Positions 22,910-30,183 of a stretch of DNA of 40,198 nt are shown here, piece by piece. The notes beneath the pieces are model-generated. The model searched no databases. It was not told the origin of the DNA and saw nothing but the letters and a program-made list of their open reading frames with translations. Source of the stretch: an uncultured bacterium (GTDB taxonomy: Bacteria; Cyanobacteriota; Vampirovibrionia; Gastranaerophilales; Gastranaerophilaceae); the NCBI GenBank assembly GCA_900547155.1, contig URFH01000024.1, forward strand, positions 1 through 40,198, in the 5' to 3' direction. The position numbers and the translations under genes are program-made. Numbering within the stretch: position 1 is the stretch's first letter; the number at the start of each line of letters is the position of its first letter.

Positions 22910-23837
22910 ATACAAAAAAAAGATTTTATTTATCGGAATGCCGGATATGGCGATTATTTGCCTTGCACGGCTAATTTCAGACGGATTCAACATAATCGGC
23001 GTTGTTCCACCGCACCCAGGGGAACCTACTTATGATTTTATGGTTCAGTTTGCAAAAAAATCGGGCTTAAATGTCTTAACTTACGAAAAATCAATAAATG
23101 ACCCTGATTTTATCAACAAAGTAAAAATTTTGAATGCAGATTTGGCGGTTGTTTGTTCGTACAACAAAAAATTCTCGCCTGCGCTGCTTTCGTCGGTAAA
23201 AGGCGGTTTTGTGAATGTTCATCCGTCGCTTTTGCCCAAATACAGAGGTGCAAACCCCTACAGCCACGTAATCCTTAACGATGAAAAGGAAACAGGGGTT
23301 ACGCTGCATTTTATGGACGAAAATTTTGACACAGGAAACATCATCTGGCAGAAAAAAGTTCCTGTTGCGCCTAATGACACAATGGGCACGATTTTTAACA
23401 AGCTCAACTTTGTTTCGGCTGAAATGCTCTCTGATTTTCTCAAACAGGCCGAACACACGCCGTTTATAAAAAGCGTGCCGCAGCCAATTGGCGAATATGA
23501 GAAAGCTTTTGTTATTGACAACAAAAATATGAAAAATTACATTGACTGGAGCAAAGACGCGGCATATATTGAGCGGTTTGTCAGGGCGCTGAACCCTTTT
23601 ATCACGGCAATGACGACATTTCGCGGGATATTTATGAAGATTTATTCAGCGCAGGTAATAAATAAAAAAGTCAAAGAAGAACCCGGAACAATTATCTCCG
23701 CAAAAGACAATATTGCGGTTGCAACAGGCGATGGAGTGCTTTGCATAAAATCGCTGCAGTTCGGGTCATATATGATTACCGATTCAAAAGCGTTTATTCA
23801 AATGTTTTCGCCAAAACAGGGAGAAAAATTAATATAA
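22899..23837 (+). CDS. Formyltransferase family protein (Fmt/ArnA-N-like)
   Basis: A 312-residue protein with the formyl-tetrahydrofolate-dependent transferase fold. The landmarks are FVNVHPSLLPKYRGANPY (catalytic Asn and His, near residue 107) and GVTLHFMDENFDTGNIIWQ (catalytic Asp, near 142). The C-terminal domain (about residues 205-305) resembles the methionyl-tRNA formyltransferase C-domain. It could be the true Fmt or a sugar-amine formyltransferase; the unusual neighbours (fluoride channel, endonuclease-IV-like) do not decide. The start is TTG, inside crcB, with AGGAG six bases upstream. The stop overlaps the next ATG (TAATG). Confidence 0.85.
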   Translation: MENKYKKKILFIGMPDMAIICLARLISDGFNIIGVVPPHPGEPTYDFMVQFAKKSGLNVLTYEKSINDPDFINKVKILNADLAVVCSYNKKFSPALLSSVKGGFVNVHPSLLPKYRGANPYSHVILNDEKETGVTLHFMDENFDTGNIIWQKKVPVAPNDTMGTIFNKLNFVSAEMLSDFLKQAEHTPFIKSVPQPIGEYEKAFVIDNKNMKNYIDWSKDAAYIERFVRALNPFITAMTTFRGIFMKIYSAQVINKKVKEEPGTIISAKDNIAVATGDGVLCIKSLQFGSYMITDSKAFIQMFSPKQGEKLI

Positions 23838-24661
23838 TGGACAAACTTCATTTTTTAACGGCAGGTCAGCCTTTAAGCACTGATGGTGCGGGATATGAAA
23901 GGGCTTTTCAGATACTGGATGAGCTGAAGCTTGACGGTATGGAGCTGGAATTTGTCCACGGGATAAGAATCTCGGAAAAATCCAAAAATCAGGTAAAAAA
24001 TGCCTCAAAAAACAAGGTTTTGACCGCACATGCGCCTTTTTACATAAATTTGAACGCAAAAGAGCCTGAAAAGATTGAATCCAGCATAAAATATATAACA
24101 GATACAGCAGAGCTAACAAAAGAGCTGGGCGGGTATAGCATAACTTATCATGCTGCATATTATATGGGCAAAGACAAAGAAAAAGTCTATGAAACCGTAA
24201 AATCAGCAACTCAAAGAATCATTGACAACCTCAAAATGAGCAATAATGACATCTGGGTAAGACCGGAAACAACGGGCAAAGGCACGCAGTGGGGCGATTT
24301 GGACGAAGTGATAAAACTTTCCAATGATTTTGAGCAGGTGCTGCCATGTATTGATTTTTCGCATTTGCATGCGCGCTCAATCGGGCTTTTCAACACTTAT
24401 GACGAATTTTGCCGCATTTTTGAAAGGATAGGAACCGAAATCGGGGATTACGCACTGGAAAATTTCCATGCGCACGCCGCTGGCATAGAATACGGCGACA
24501 AAGGCGAAAGAAAGCACCTTATTTTTGAAGAAAGCGACATGAACTACAAAGACCTTTTAAAAGCGTTCAAAAAATTCGACGTAAAAGGCGTTCTGGTCTG
24601 CGAAAGCCCGAATATTGAAGGTGATGCGCAGCTTTTAAAGGCCTATTACGAAAGTTTATAA
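23837..24661 (+). CDS. Endonuclease-IV/xylose-isomerase-like TIM-barrel protein
   Basis: A 274-residue TIM-barrel of the AP endonuclease family 2 type (Nfo-like). Metal-type ligands in the expected order are visible: LTAHAPFYINL, YHAAYYMGKDKEKVYETV, RPETTGKGTQWGDLDEVI, PCIDFSHLHARSIG, ENFHAHAAGIEYGDKGERKHL and VLVCESPNIEGDAQLLKAYY. These match the pattern of archaeal and bacterial endonuclease IV, so abasic-site cleavage is the leading suggestion; a sugar isomerase is the alternative. The ATG overlaps the formyltransferase stop by one base. The 3' end overlaps the convergent HExxH gene by six bases. Confidence 0.84.
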   Translation: MDKLHFLTAGQPLSTDGAGYERAFQILDELKLDGMELEFVHGIRISEKSKNQVKNASKNKVLTAHAPFYINLNAKEPEKIESSIKYITDTAELTKELGGYSITYHAAYYMGKDKEKVYETVKSATQRIIDNLKMSNNDIWVRPETTGKGTQWGDLDEVIKLSNDFEQVLPCIDFSHLHARSIGLFNTYDEFCRIFERIGTEIGDYALENFHAHAAGIEYGDKGERKHLIFEESDMNYKDLLKAFKKFDVKGVLVCESPNIEGDAQLLKAYYESL

Positions 24662-25360
24662 GTTATCATCCTCAAAACCGGGAGAGCGCGACGGCAAATT
24701 TGCATAACCCGGGTTTGAGAACACGGTTTTTCTTATGTATTTGCTGGAATAATTGCCTTTTATAAAAAGTTTTTTCAAGGTATTTTCACGAACGGCGAGA
24801 GGGTGCATGCTGTCGCATTCTTTGGGGAATTTATCCGAAAGCTGCGTCCAGACGGCCGCTTCCAGCGTCCAGGCGTAGGTTTCTTCGTTTAATGAGTTAA
24901 AATCGTCCTGATGGAGAGCTTCGTGCGACAATAGCGAGGCAAGAGCCTGTTCCGGAGCGTCCTGATGTTTTTCGTTTATAAAAATATACAAATCTTTTTT
25001 CTTTTTCCAGCCCACCGCATCAAAGTTTGCGTACGCCTGATTAAGGGTTCCGAGGTTTTTAAACTCAATTTTCATAGGGCGGTCGCTGAGGTTGTTGCCC
25101 AGAATTGCGCTTCTTGAAAATTCGCCCAGCGTGCCTTTCATCATTTCGAGAGAGCGCATCAGCTTTTCGTCATCGGTTACACCTTTATAAATCTTTTTCA
25201 ATTCCTGAATTTCTTTTTTCTGTTCAGGAGTTCTTTTTGATGATTCCGTCATAAAATCAGACGGTTTCATCTTCATTCCTCTAGGAGCCTGCCCTGCAAA
25301 GGCGGCGGAGGGCACTGTCATCGCAAGTATAATCGAAACGGTAAGTAATTTTCTTTTCAA
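24656..25360 (-). CDS. Secreted HExxH protein, putative zinc metallopeptidase
   Basis: A 234-residue exported protein. Residues 1-22 are a signal peptide (KRKLLTVSIILAMTVPSAAFA). The core has SLLSHEALHQDDFNSLNEETYAW: HEALH at 146-150 is an HExxH zinc-binding motif, and Glu159 or Glu160 ten residues later could be the third ligand, as in gluzincin-like folds. I cannot assign a peptidase family and substrate is unknown. The start is TTG at 25360 with GGGAG seven bases upstream; the reading frame remains open to 25405 but without a ribosome site. It stands alone and overlaps the convergent endonuclease-IV-like gene by six bases. Confidence 0.7.
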   Translation of the reverse strand: MKRKLLTVSIILAMTVPSAAFAGQAPRGMKMKPSDFMTESSKRTPEQKKEIQELKKIYKGVTDDEKLMRSLEMMKGTLGEFSRSAILGNNLSDRPMKIEFKNLGTLNQAYANFDAVGWKKKKDLYIFINEKHQDAPEQALASLLSHEALHQDDFNSLNEETYAWTLEAAVWTQLSDKFPKECDSMHPLAVRENTLKKLFIKGNYSSKYIRKTVFSNPGYANLPSRSPGFEDDNL

Positions 25361-25506
25361 AATAATCTCCCAACCCTTAATACTATCGGATTTTAGCTCT
25401 TGCAAAACCCATATAAATATTATTACATTACTTTTTTATTAATGACAAATTTTCCCGTGTCAATGTAACATATTGGTAAACATTCCCCCCTCAAAGCACC
25501 CTCAAA

Positions 25507-25589
25507 GTAAAAAGTGAAGAATATTAATTTTTCGACGCCTATGAGCGTAGCGAATCGAGCTAGAAAAATTGATATTCTTTACTTTTTAC
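25507..25589 (+). repeat. Conserved-loop hairpin element, copy 4
   Basis: Left arm 25507-25533 and right arm 25563-25589 (27 nt each) match at 25 of 27 positions, the other two being G-T wobbles. The 29-nt loop 25534-25562 differs from copy 1 at one base (GAGCGTAGCG). Outer ends are again GTAAAAAG/CTTTTTAC. It lies between the divergent-side end of the secreted HExxH gene and the 3' end of the SulP gene. Confidence 0.88.
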
Positions 25590-25609
25590 GCCAAAGCACC
25601 AAACCCAAA

Positions 25610-25637
25610 GTAAAAAGTGATATTTTTCACTTTTTAC
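25610..25637. terminator. Perfect hairpin, likely terminator of sulP and loop-less relative of the repeat
   Basis: GTAAAAAGTGA (25610-25620) and TCACTTTTTAC (25627-25637) pair perfectly around TATTTT. The arms have the same outer sequence as copy 4, without the 29-nt loop, and are separated from it by the same CGCCAAAG-type spacer found between copies 1 and 2. It lies 18 bases beyond the SulP stop codon. Confidence 0.7.
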
Positions 25638-25655
25638 GCCAAACAACAAAACCCA

Positions 25656-27323
25656 TTAATGGTGAAAATGCCAGAACGGGAAATGCAAGCCGGATTTGTT
25701 TTTAATTTTGGTTTTCAAAAGCATTTTTGCATGTTCAATTGCGTCTTCTTCACGGCAAAACACAAGTTCTTCGCCTATTTGCTCCCGAATTTTCAAATTC
25801 GTAAGCTGCTCGAGCACTTTCTCACAGTGAACAACGAGCAAAACCTTAATTCTCTGGCTTTGCAGACGGATAATTATATCCTCCAGGGCAAAAACCGCTG
25901 AAATATCCAGAGGCGAATCGGATTCATAATTCAAAATAAGATATTTTGTCCCGAGCAGCTCATCAAACTGCGAAACAACCTGAGTTGCACTGCCAAAGAA
26001 AAACTGCCCGTTTATGTGAACAACACGGATTTTGTGCTTGTAATCTTTTTCGAGTTTTTTCTCGATTTTCATTATTTCAGTGTCATAAACCTCTTTTACA
26101 CCGAGATTTGTCCTGTCAGCAACCCTTTTCGCGTAAAGCAAAGAAGCAAGAACAATCCCCGCTGCAACCGCAAAAATAAGGTTGTAAAACACTGTCAGCA
26201 AAAACACAACAGCCAAAACATACAAATCATCACGCGGAGCGAACTTCACAACCTTTAAAAACTTCGTGTCAATGATATCGTAGCCGATTTTTACGAGAAT
26301 TCCGCCAAGAACCGCCAGAGGAATCTGCGACGCCATTGCTCCGAACTTCAATAAAATCGCCAAAAGAATGCAGGTGCTGATTATTGTTGAAATTCTCGTT
26401 GTTGCACCGTTTTTTATGGCTGCAGCGGTTCTCATTGTTGCCGCAGCACCGTACAATGAGCCCGTCAGCGCGCAGCAAAGGTTGCCCAACCCTTGAGAAA
26501 GCACAATTCTCTGCGTGTTGCTCTGTTTTTTCATCAAAGAATCCGCAACAAGCGACGTCAAAAGGCTTTCAGAGGACGCAACAATCGCCAGAATCAATGT
26601 ATACGGGAAATAATCCATCAAGGTTTTAATACCTATCGCCGGAAAATGAAGCGACGGCAGCTCAAGAGAAATTCCGGAAATCCGCTCAACATCCATATTA
26701 AAAATTATTGAAACAACTGTGGCAAAAATCAACGCCGCAAGCTGCGCAGGAAAGTATCTTGACCAGGATTTCGGGATAACAAAACAGATAAAAAGCGTCA
26801 AAATGCCGAGAAAAAGAGCGTATGGGTTAATATTCATCAAAGAAGCCGGAAGCGAAAGTATAGTCTGGTTCACCGTCGGCATTACATCATGCCCGAGCAG
26901 CGGATTCAGCTGCATAACAATCAAAATCACGCCCACCCCGTTCATAAACCCCGATATTACCGGATAAGGAACGTATTTTACAATTTCCGACGCTTTTGTT
27001 AATGAAATTGCAAGCTGAATCAACGCAGCCAGCAAAAGTATGATATAAACCGCGCTCAAATCAAAATGGTGCTGAACAATTATGGTTGCGAGCGCAATTG
27101 TGCAAGGGCCGGTCGGCCCCGATATCAAAGGCGAGTTAGGGCCGAAGATTCCGGAGACAAAACTCAAAATAATAGCCCCCCAAACCCCAGCAATAGCGCC
27201 GATTCCGGTTGCAACCCCGAAAGCAAGCGCCTGCGGCAGCGCTACAATCGCAGCAATCACGCCGCCGGCCGTATCACCTTTTAAAATATTTAAATTTTCT
27301 TTTATTTTCTCTTTATCAATCAT
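25656..27323 (-). CDS. SulP-family anion transporter with STAS domain
   Basis: A 555-residue SulP (SLC26) transporter. Residues 10-405 hold about 12-14 membrane segments, beginning KGDTAGGVIAAIVALPQALAFGVATG (the family's first-helix signature) and PNSPLISGPTGPCTIALA, followed by YVPYPVISGFMNGVGVIL. Residues about 430-545 are a cytoplasmic STAS domain (HKIRVVHINGQFFFGSATQVVSQF, YLILNYESDSPLDISAV). Bacterial members carry sulfate, bicarbonate (BicA-type) or other anions; specificity is not readable. The start at 27323 is preferred to a TTG at 27371 because it begins at the usual cytoplasmic N-terminus. It is the first gene after serB and dut on the same strand, 90 bases away. Confidence 0.92.
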   Translation of the reverse strand: MIDKEKIKENLNILKGDTAGGVIAAIVALPQALAFGVATGIGAIAGVWGAIILSFVSGIFGPNSPLISGPTGPCTIALATIIVQHHFDLSAVYIILLLAALIQLAISLTKASEIVKYVPYPVISGFMNGVGVILIVMQLNPLLGHDVMPTVNQTILSLPASLMNINPYALFLGILTLFICFVIPKSWSRYFPAQLAALIFATVVSIIFNMDVERISGISLELPSLHFPAIGIKTLMDYFPYTLILAIVASSESLLTSLVADSLMKKQSNTQRIVLSQGLGNLCCALTGSLYGAAATMRTAAAIKNGATTRISTIISTCILLAILLKFGAMASQIPLAVLGGILVKIGYDIIDTKFLKVVKFAPRDDLYVLAVVFLLTVFYNLIFAVAAGIVLASLLYAKRVADRTNLGVKEVYDTEIMKIEKKLEKDYKHKIRVVHINGQFFFGSATQVVSQFDELLGTKYLILNYESDSPLDISAVFALEDIIIRLQSQRIKVLLVVHCEKVLEQLTNLKIREQIGEELVFCREEDAIEHAKMLLKTKIKNKSGLHFPFWHFHH

Positions 27324-27413
27324 ATTTTCTCTGTTTTTTCTTCTGTTCGCCGGATTTAACCCAAAAACCAATTAAACCGGGGTTCTTAAAACAAGTTCGG
27401 AAAGATTTTTTGC

Positions 27414-28043
27414 CTATAATTTCAAAATTTCCGGCAAAATCGACATGTCAGGCTCTTCAATAAGCACATTTGCCTGCGCTTTGAGAATATCTTTTGCACA
27501 AAACGCAACGCGCGTCGCTGCGTACTTGAACATGCTCAAATCATTTGCCCCGTCACCGACCGCAACGGTATTTTCCGGCGAAACTTTCAGAATTGACTGC
27601 ATTTTTTTGAGCATATGCCCTTTGCTGTCCGAAAACATCATCTCACCGCCCACATAACCCGTCAGGAGGCCGTTTTTCACATGAAAAATGTTTGAAAAAT
27701 CGCCATCGTAACCAAGAATATCCTTTGCATAACCGGTTGCATTTTTAAAGCCGCCGCTAAAGCACAAAACAGTAAAACCCGCTTTTTTCAGGGCCTTAAT
27801 TGCCTCTTTTGCGCCTTTTGTGTAAGGAAGATTGCGGCAAATTTCATCAACCTTTGATATTGGAAGCCCTTTTAGCAGCGCAGCCCTTGCTGTGAGGCTT
27901 TCAAAAAAATCAGCCTCGCCGCGCATTGCTTTTTCAGTAGCTTTTTCGACTTCTTCCCTCAAACCAAGCTCACCCGCAATAATTGCAATGGTTTCACCCG
28001 CCATAAGAGTCGAATCAAAATCAAAAACAGCCAGTTTGTTCAT
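27414..28043 (-). CDS. serB: Phosphoserine phosphatase (SerB-like HAD)
   Basis: A 209-residue HAD phosphatase matching the catalytic domain of SerB, last enzyme of serine synthesis. Motif I is VFDFDSTLMAGE (Asp8 nucleophile, Asp10 acid), motif II CFSGGFKNAT (Ser near residue 95), motif III has Lys in SDSKGHML, and motif IV is VAVGDGANDLSMFKYA. The cap segment RVALLKG-type (here ARAALLKGLPISKVDEI) fits SerB well. There is no N-terminal ACT domain, as in most bacterial stand-alone forms. It follows dut after three bases and is surely cotranscribed with it. Confidence 0.9.
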   Translation of the reverse strand: MNKLAVFDFDSTLMAGETIAIIAGELGLREEVEKATEKAMRGEADFFESLTARAALLKGLPISKVDEICRNLPYTKGAKEAIKALKKAGFTVLCFSGGFKNATGYAKDILGYDGDFSNIFHVKNGLLTGYVGGEMMFSDSKGHMLKKMQSILKVSPENTVAVGDGANDLSMFKYAATRVAFCAKDILKAQANVLIEEPDMSILPEILKL

Positions 28044-28046
28044 AAT

Positions 28047-28490
28047 TTAGTATCCTGTTGAACCAAAGCCGCCGCAGCCGCGCCCTGTTGAAGAAAGTTC
28101 AGCGCAAATCTCGATATTTGCCTTTGTTACCGGCGAAATAACCATCTGAGCGATTCTGTCGCCGTTTTTGATTGTATATTCTTCAGAAGAAAGGTTGATT
28201 ACAGGCACGCACAGCTCCCCTCTGTAATCCTCGTCGATTGTGCCCACGCAGTTTACAAGGGTAATTCCGTGTTTTATTGACATGCCCGAACGCGGCCTAA
28301 CCTGCGCCTCATAGCCTTTCGGGAGCTCCATTTTGAGCGCGGTAGGCACCAGCTGCCTTTCCAGCGGTTTCAGGACGATATCTTTATCAATACAAGCGCA
28401 CAAATCCATCCCCGCAGCGCCCTCTGTCTGGTACTGAGGCACCTGCGCATCCTCTTTTAATTTTGTTATTTTAACATTAACTTTTTCCAT
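28047..28490 (-). CDS. dut: dUTP pyrophosphatase
   Basis: A 147-residue trimeric dUTPase, which cleaves dUTP to dUMP and so keeps uracil out of DNA. All five motifs are visible: AAGMDLCAC (I), RPRSGMSIKHGI (II), GTIDEDYRGELCVPV (III), NGDRIAQMVISP (IV) and GRGCGGFGSTGY (V, C-terminal arm). Length is normal. The start is the second of two adjacent candidate codons (TTG, ATG), with GGGGG upstream. It is the first gene of a dut-serB unit. Confidence 0.96.
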   Translation of the reverse strand: MEKVNVKITKLKEDAQVPQYQTEGAAGMDLCACIDKDIVLKPLERQLVPTALKMELPKGYEAQVRPRSGMSIKHGITLVNCVGTIDEDYRGELCVPVINLSSEEYTIKNGDRIAQMVISPVTKANIEICAELSSTGRGCGGFGSTGY

Positions 28491-28540
28491 CAAATCCCCC
28501 CTTTTTCACCTATTATAAGCGAAAACCTTTCTTTTAAATG

Positions 28541-28579
28541 TTAAGTTATATTAAGAAAATTCATTATAAAAAGCAATTT
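28541..28579 (+). promoter_or_regulatory. Motif shared with the upstream region of the 17885 gene
   Basis: TTAAGTT (28541-28547) and AAGCAATTT (28571-28579) are separated by 23 bases. Upstream of the coiled-coil gene at 17885 the same two words occur at 17788-17794 and 17819-17827 with 24 bases between. Both genes encode proteins of the same unusual plan, so a common regulator is possible. The region is AT-rich, so chance is not excluded. Confidence 0.35.
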
Positions 28580-28640
28580 CGTCCGATTGATTGTTTTTAT
28601 ATATGTAAGGTTAGATAAAGGTTACATTTGGAGGTTGGTT

Positions 28641-29504
28641 ATGACATATCCAATAAGTGGATTAGGTTATCCAAATTATTTTTCAGCACAGGCAACAGCG
28701 TCACCGGCTGCACAGCCCTGGTTAATGACTGAAACAGCAAGAGATTTCGGGCTGGCAACCCCGCCTGTTTACAATCTTCAAATGGACGTAAACAGTGCTT
28801 ACAACACAGGCACGTATGGCGGCGGAATGTACGGCGGATACGGTTTTATGATGCCGAGATATTCGCAGGCATACCTGAATTACATAAATATGGACTACAA
28901 AGACAGGTTAAACTACGACCACGCATACAATCAGGCGGCAAGAGAATTCAATCACGCCGAATCAAGAAGCGCAAAACAATTTGCAGCGCTCGAAGACGGC
29001 GAAACCGGCAATATTTCAATGGCTTGCAGGTCTTTACAGGCCGCAATCACCGATGGTGACACAGATCAGGTCGTTCGCGAGTTTGAAAGAATCGTAAATG
29101 CGCTCAAAGCCTCTCCGATTTATGACAAGCTCATTGCAGAAGGCGCCCGAACACCCGAGCAGATTGATTTACAGCTCAGAGACACAGCGTTCAGGCAGTT
29201 CCAGGCTGCAACCGGTCAGGATTTGACTGAAATGATTAGTGCAAAATGCGACGGTGCGATTGCTAACGGTTTCTTTAACACCGTAACTTTCGGCAACGGT
29301 CAGAAATACTCCAAGGAAGAAATGATTTCCAAGCTTTACGGAAAAAATCCTCCGAAGTCAACTCAAGCACTCAAAGTGACAGGAAAAGTCGGCGGTGTGC
29401 TCGCAGCAGCCGGAACCGGAGCCCTTGTCGGAAGTGCATTCGGCGGCCCGTTAGTCGGCGGCGTAATCGGCGCAATTGTCGGCGCAATCGGTGCCTGCTG
29501 TTAA
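28641..29504 (+). CDS. Unknown protein with Tyr/Gly/Met-rich N-terminus and C-terminal glycine zipper
   Basis: A 287-residue protein that I cannot assign. Residues 1-85 are low-complexity (MTYPISGLGYPNYFSAQATA, then TYGGGMYGGYGFMMP). Residues about 90-240 are helical and soluble-looking (EFNHAESRSAKQFAALEDGE, VVREFERIVNALKASPIYDK). The last 35 residues are a glycine zipper (GVLAAAGTGALVGSAFGGPLV...), typical of membrane-inserting or pore-like segments, ending in two cysteines. No N-terminal signal. GGAGG is seven bases before the ATG at 28641; the frame opens earlier at 28587. A terminator follows the gene. Similar plan to the protein at 17885. Confidence 0.75.
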   Translation: MTYPISGLGYPNYFSAQATASPAAQPWLMTETARDFGLATPPVYNLQMDVNSAYNTGTYGGGMYGGYGFMMPRYSQAYLNYINMDYKDRLNYDHAYNQAAREFNHAESRSAKQFAALEDGETGNISMACRSLQAAITDGDTDQVVREFERIVNALKASPIYDKLIAEGARTPEQIDLQLRDTAFRQFQAATGQDLTEMISAKCDGAIANGFFNTVTFGNGQKYSKEEMISKLYGKNPPKSTQALKVTGKVGGVLAAAGTGALVGSAFGGPLVGGVIGAIVGAIGACC

Positions 29505-29517
29505 GCAATTTTAACTC

Positions 29518-29550
29518 ACAGCGGTATGAACAATACCGCTGTTTCAAAAA
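29518..29550 (+). terminator. Terminator after the glycine-zipper gene
   Basis: CAGCGGTAT (29519-29527) pairs with ATACCGCTG (29533-29541) around GAACA, 14 bases past the stop codon. A second, weaker hairpin (AAGCAG/CTGCTT, 29635-29659, followed by TATTTTTTATA) lies 100 bases on. Confidence 0.8.
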
Positions 29551-29682
29551 ATATTTTACTCAACAGGTCATTTAATGGCTTGCTTGACGTTCCATTTATT
29601 AAATTAACCTTATTAAACTAACCGAACCATTTTCAAGCAGTTCAATCTTTGAGCTGCTTTATTTTTTATATAGGGCGTAAGA

Positions 29683-29925
29683 TTCATGCGGTTTTTTCAC
29701 GACGGATGTGGTTGTTTAGGGGCACAGCCCCGTCACACGATTTGAGCGGTTTCTGATGGGGGCGGAAGATTCATGCGATTTCGTCACGACGGATGTGGTT
29801 GTTTAGGGGCACAGCCCCGTCACACGGTGGATTCGGCTTGTCGCGGGGCGGGAGTTTCATGCGATTTCGTCACGACGGGTGTGGTTGTTTAGGGGCACAG
29901 CCCCGTCACACGATTTGTGCGGTTT
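29683..29925. repeat. Tandem repeat, three units of 86-87 bp
   Basis: Units start at 29683, 29770 and 29856, each with TTCATGCG. Shared parts are TCACGACGG-TGTGGTTG and the hairpin AGGGGCACAGCCCC followed by GTCACACG. Spacing of 87 and 86 bases and near identity show recent tandem duplication. Reading frames through it (for example 29793-29975) are repetitive and not credible genes. Confidence 0.9.
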
Positions 29926-29937
29926 TTCAACAAATCT

Positions 29938-30019
29938 GTCACCCTGAACTTGTTTCAGGGTCGCAGGGGCGATGATTATCCACTTCAATCTTGCGATTCC
30001 GAATCAAGTTCGGAATGAC
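29938..30019. repeat. 82-bp two-hairpin repeat, copy A
   Basis: The unit begins GTCACCCTGAA and ends TTCGGAATGAC. It contains CCCTGAA-CTTGT-TTCAGGG (29942-29960) and ATTCCGAA-TCAAG-TTCGGAAT (29996-30016). A truncated further unit (GTGACCCTGAACTTGTTT) is at 30031-30050. With the tandem repeat and terminators it fills the 679-base space before the next gene, where I see no protein gene. Confidence 0.85.
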
Positions 30020-30171
30020 GGCACGATTTTTGTGACCCTGAACTTGTTTGACTACTTTTTCCAAAATCTTTGATTTTGTGAAAAATGTCCGGTTTCCCGC
30101 AGGGTCTCACCGGCGTGAAAAACACAAACAAAACCCACAAATTCATAGCTGCACCGGTTTTATTTTTGCGC

Positions 30172-30183
30172 TAAAATCATCCT
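30172..30183 (+). promoter_or_regulatory. -10 element adjoining the phosphoesterase start (possible leaderless mRNA)
   Basis: TAAAAT (30172-30177) ends six bases before the ATG at 30184 and there is no Shine-Dalgarno sequence. Transcription from it would start at or next to the start codon. The -35 region is weak. Confidence 0.3.

Noticed and set aside
29683..29925. CRISPR array
   Set aside because: Units are continuous 86-87-bp tandem repeats with no unique spacers of 30-40 bases, and no cas genes are present.
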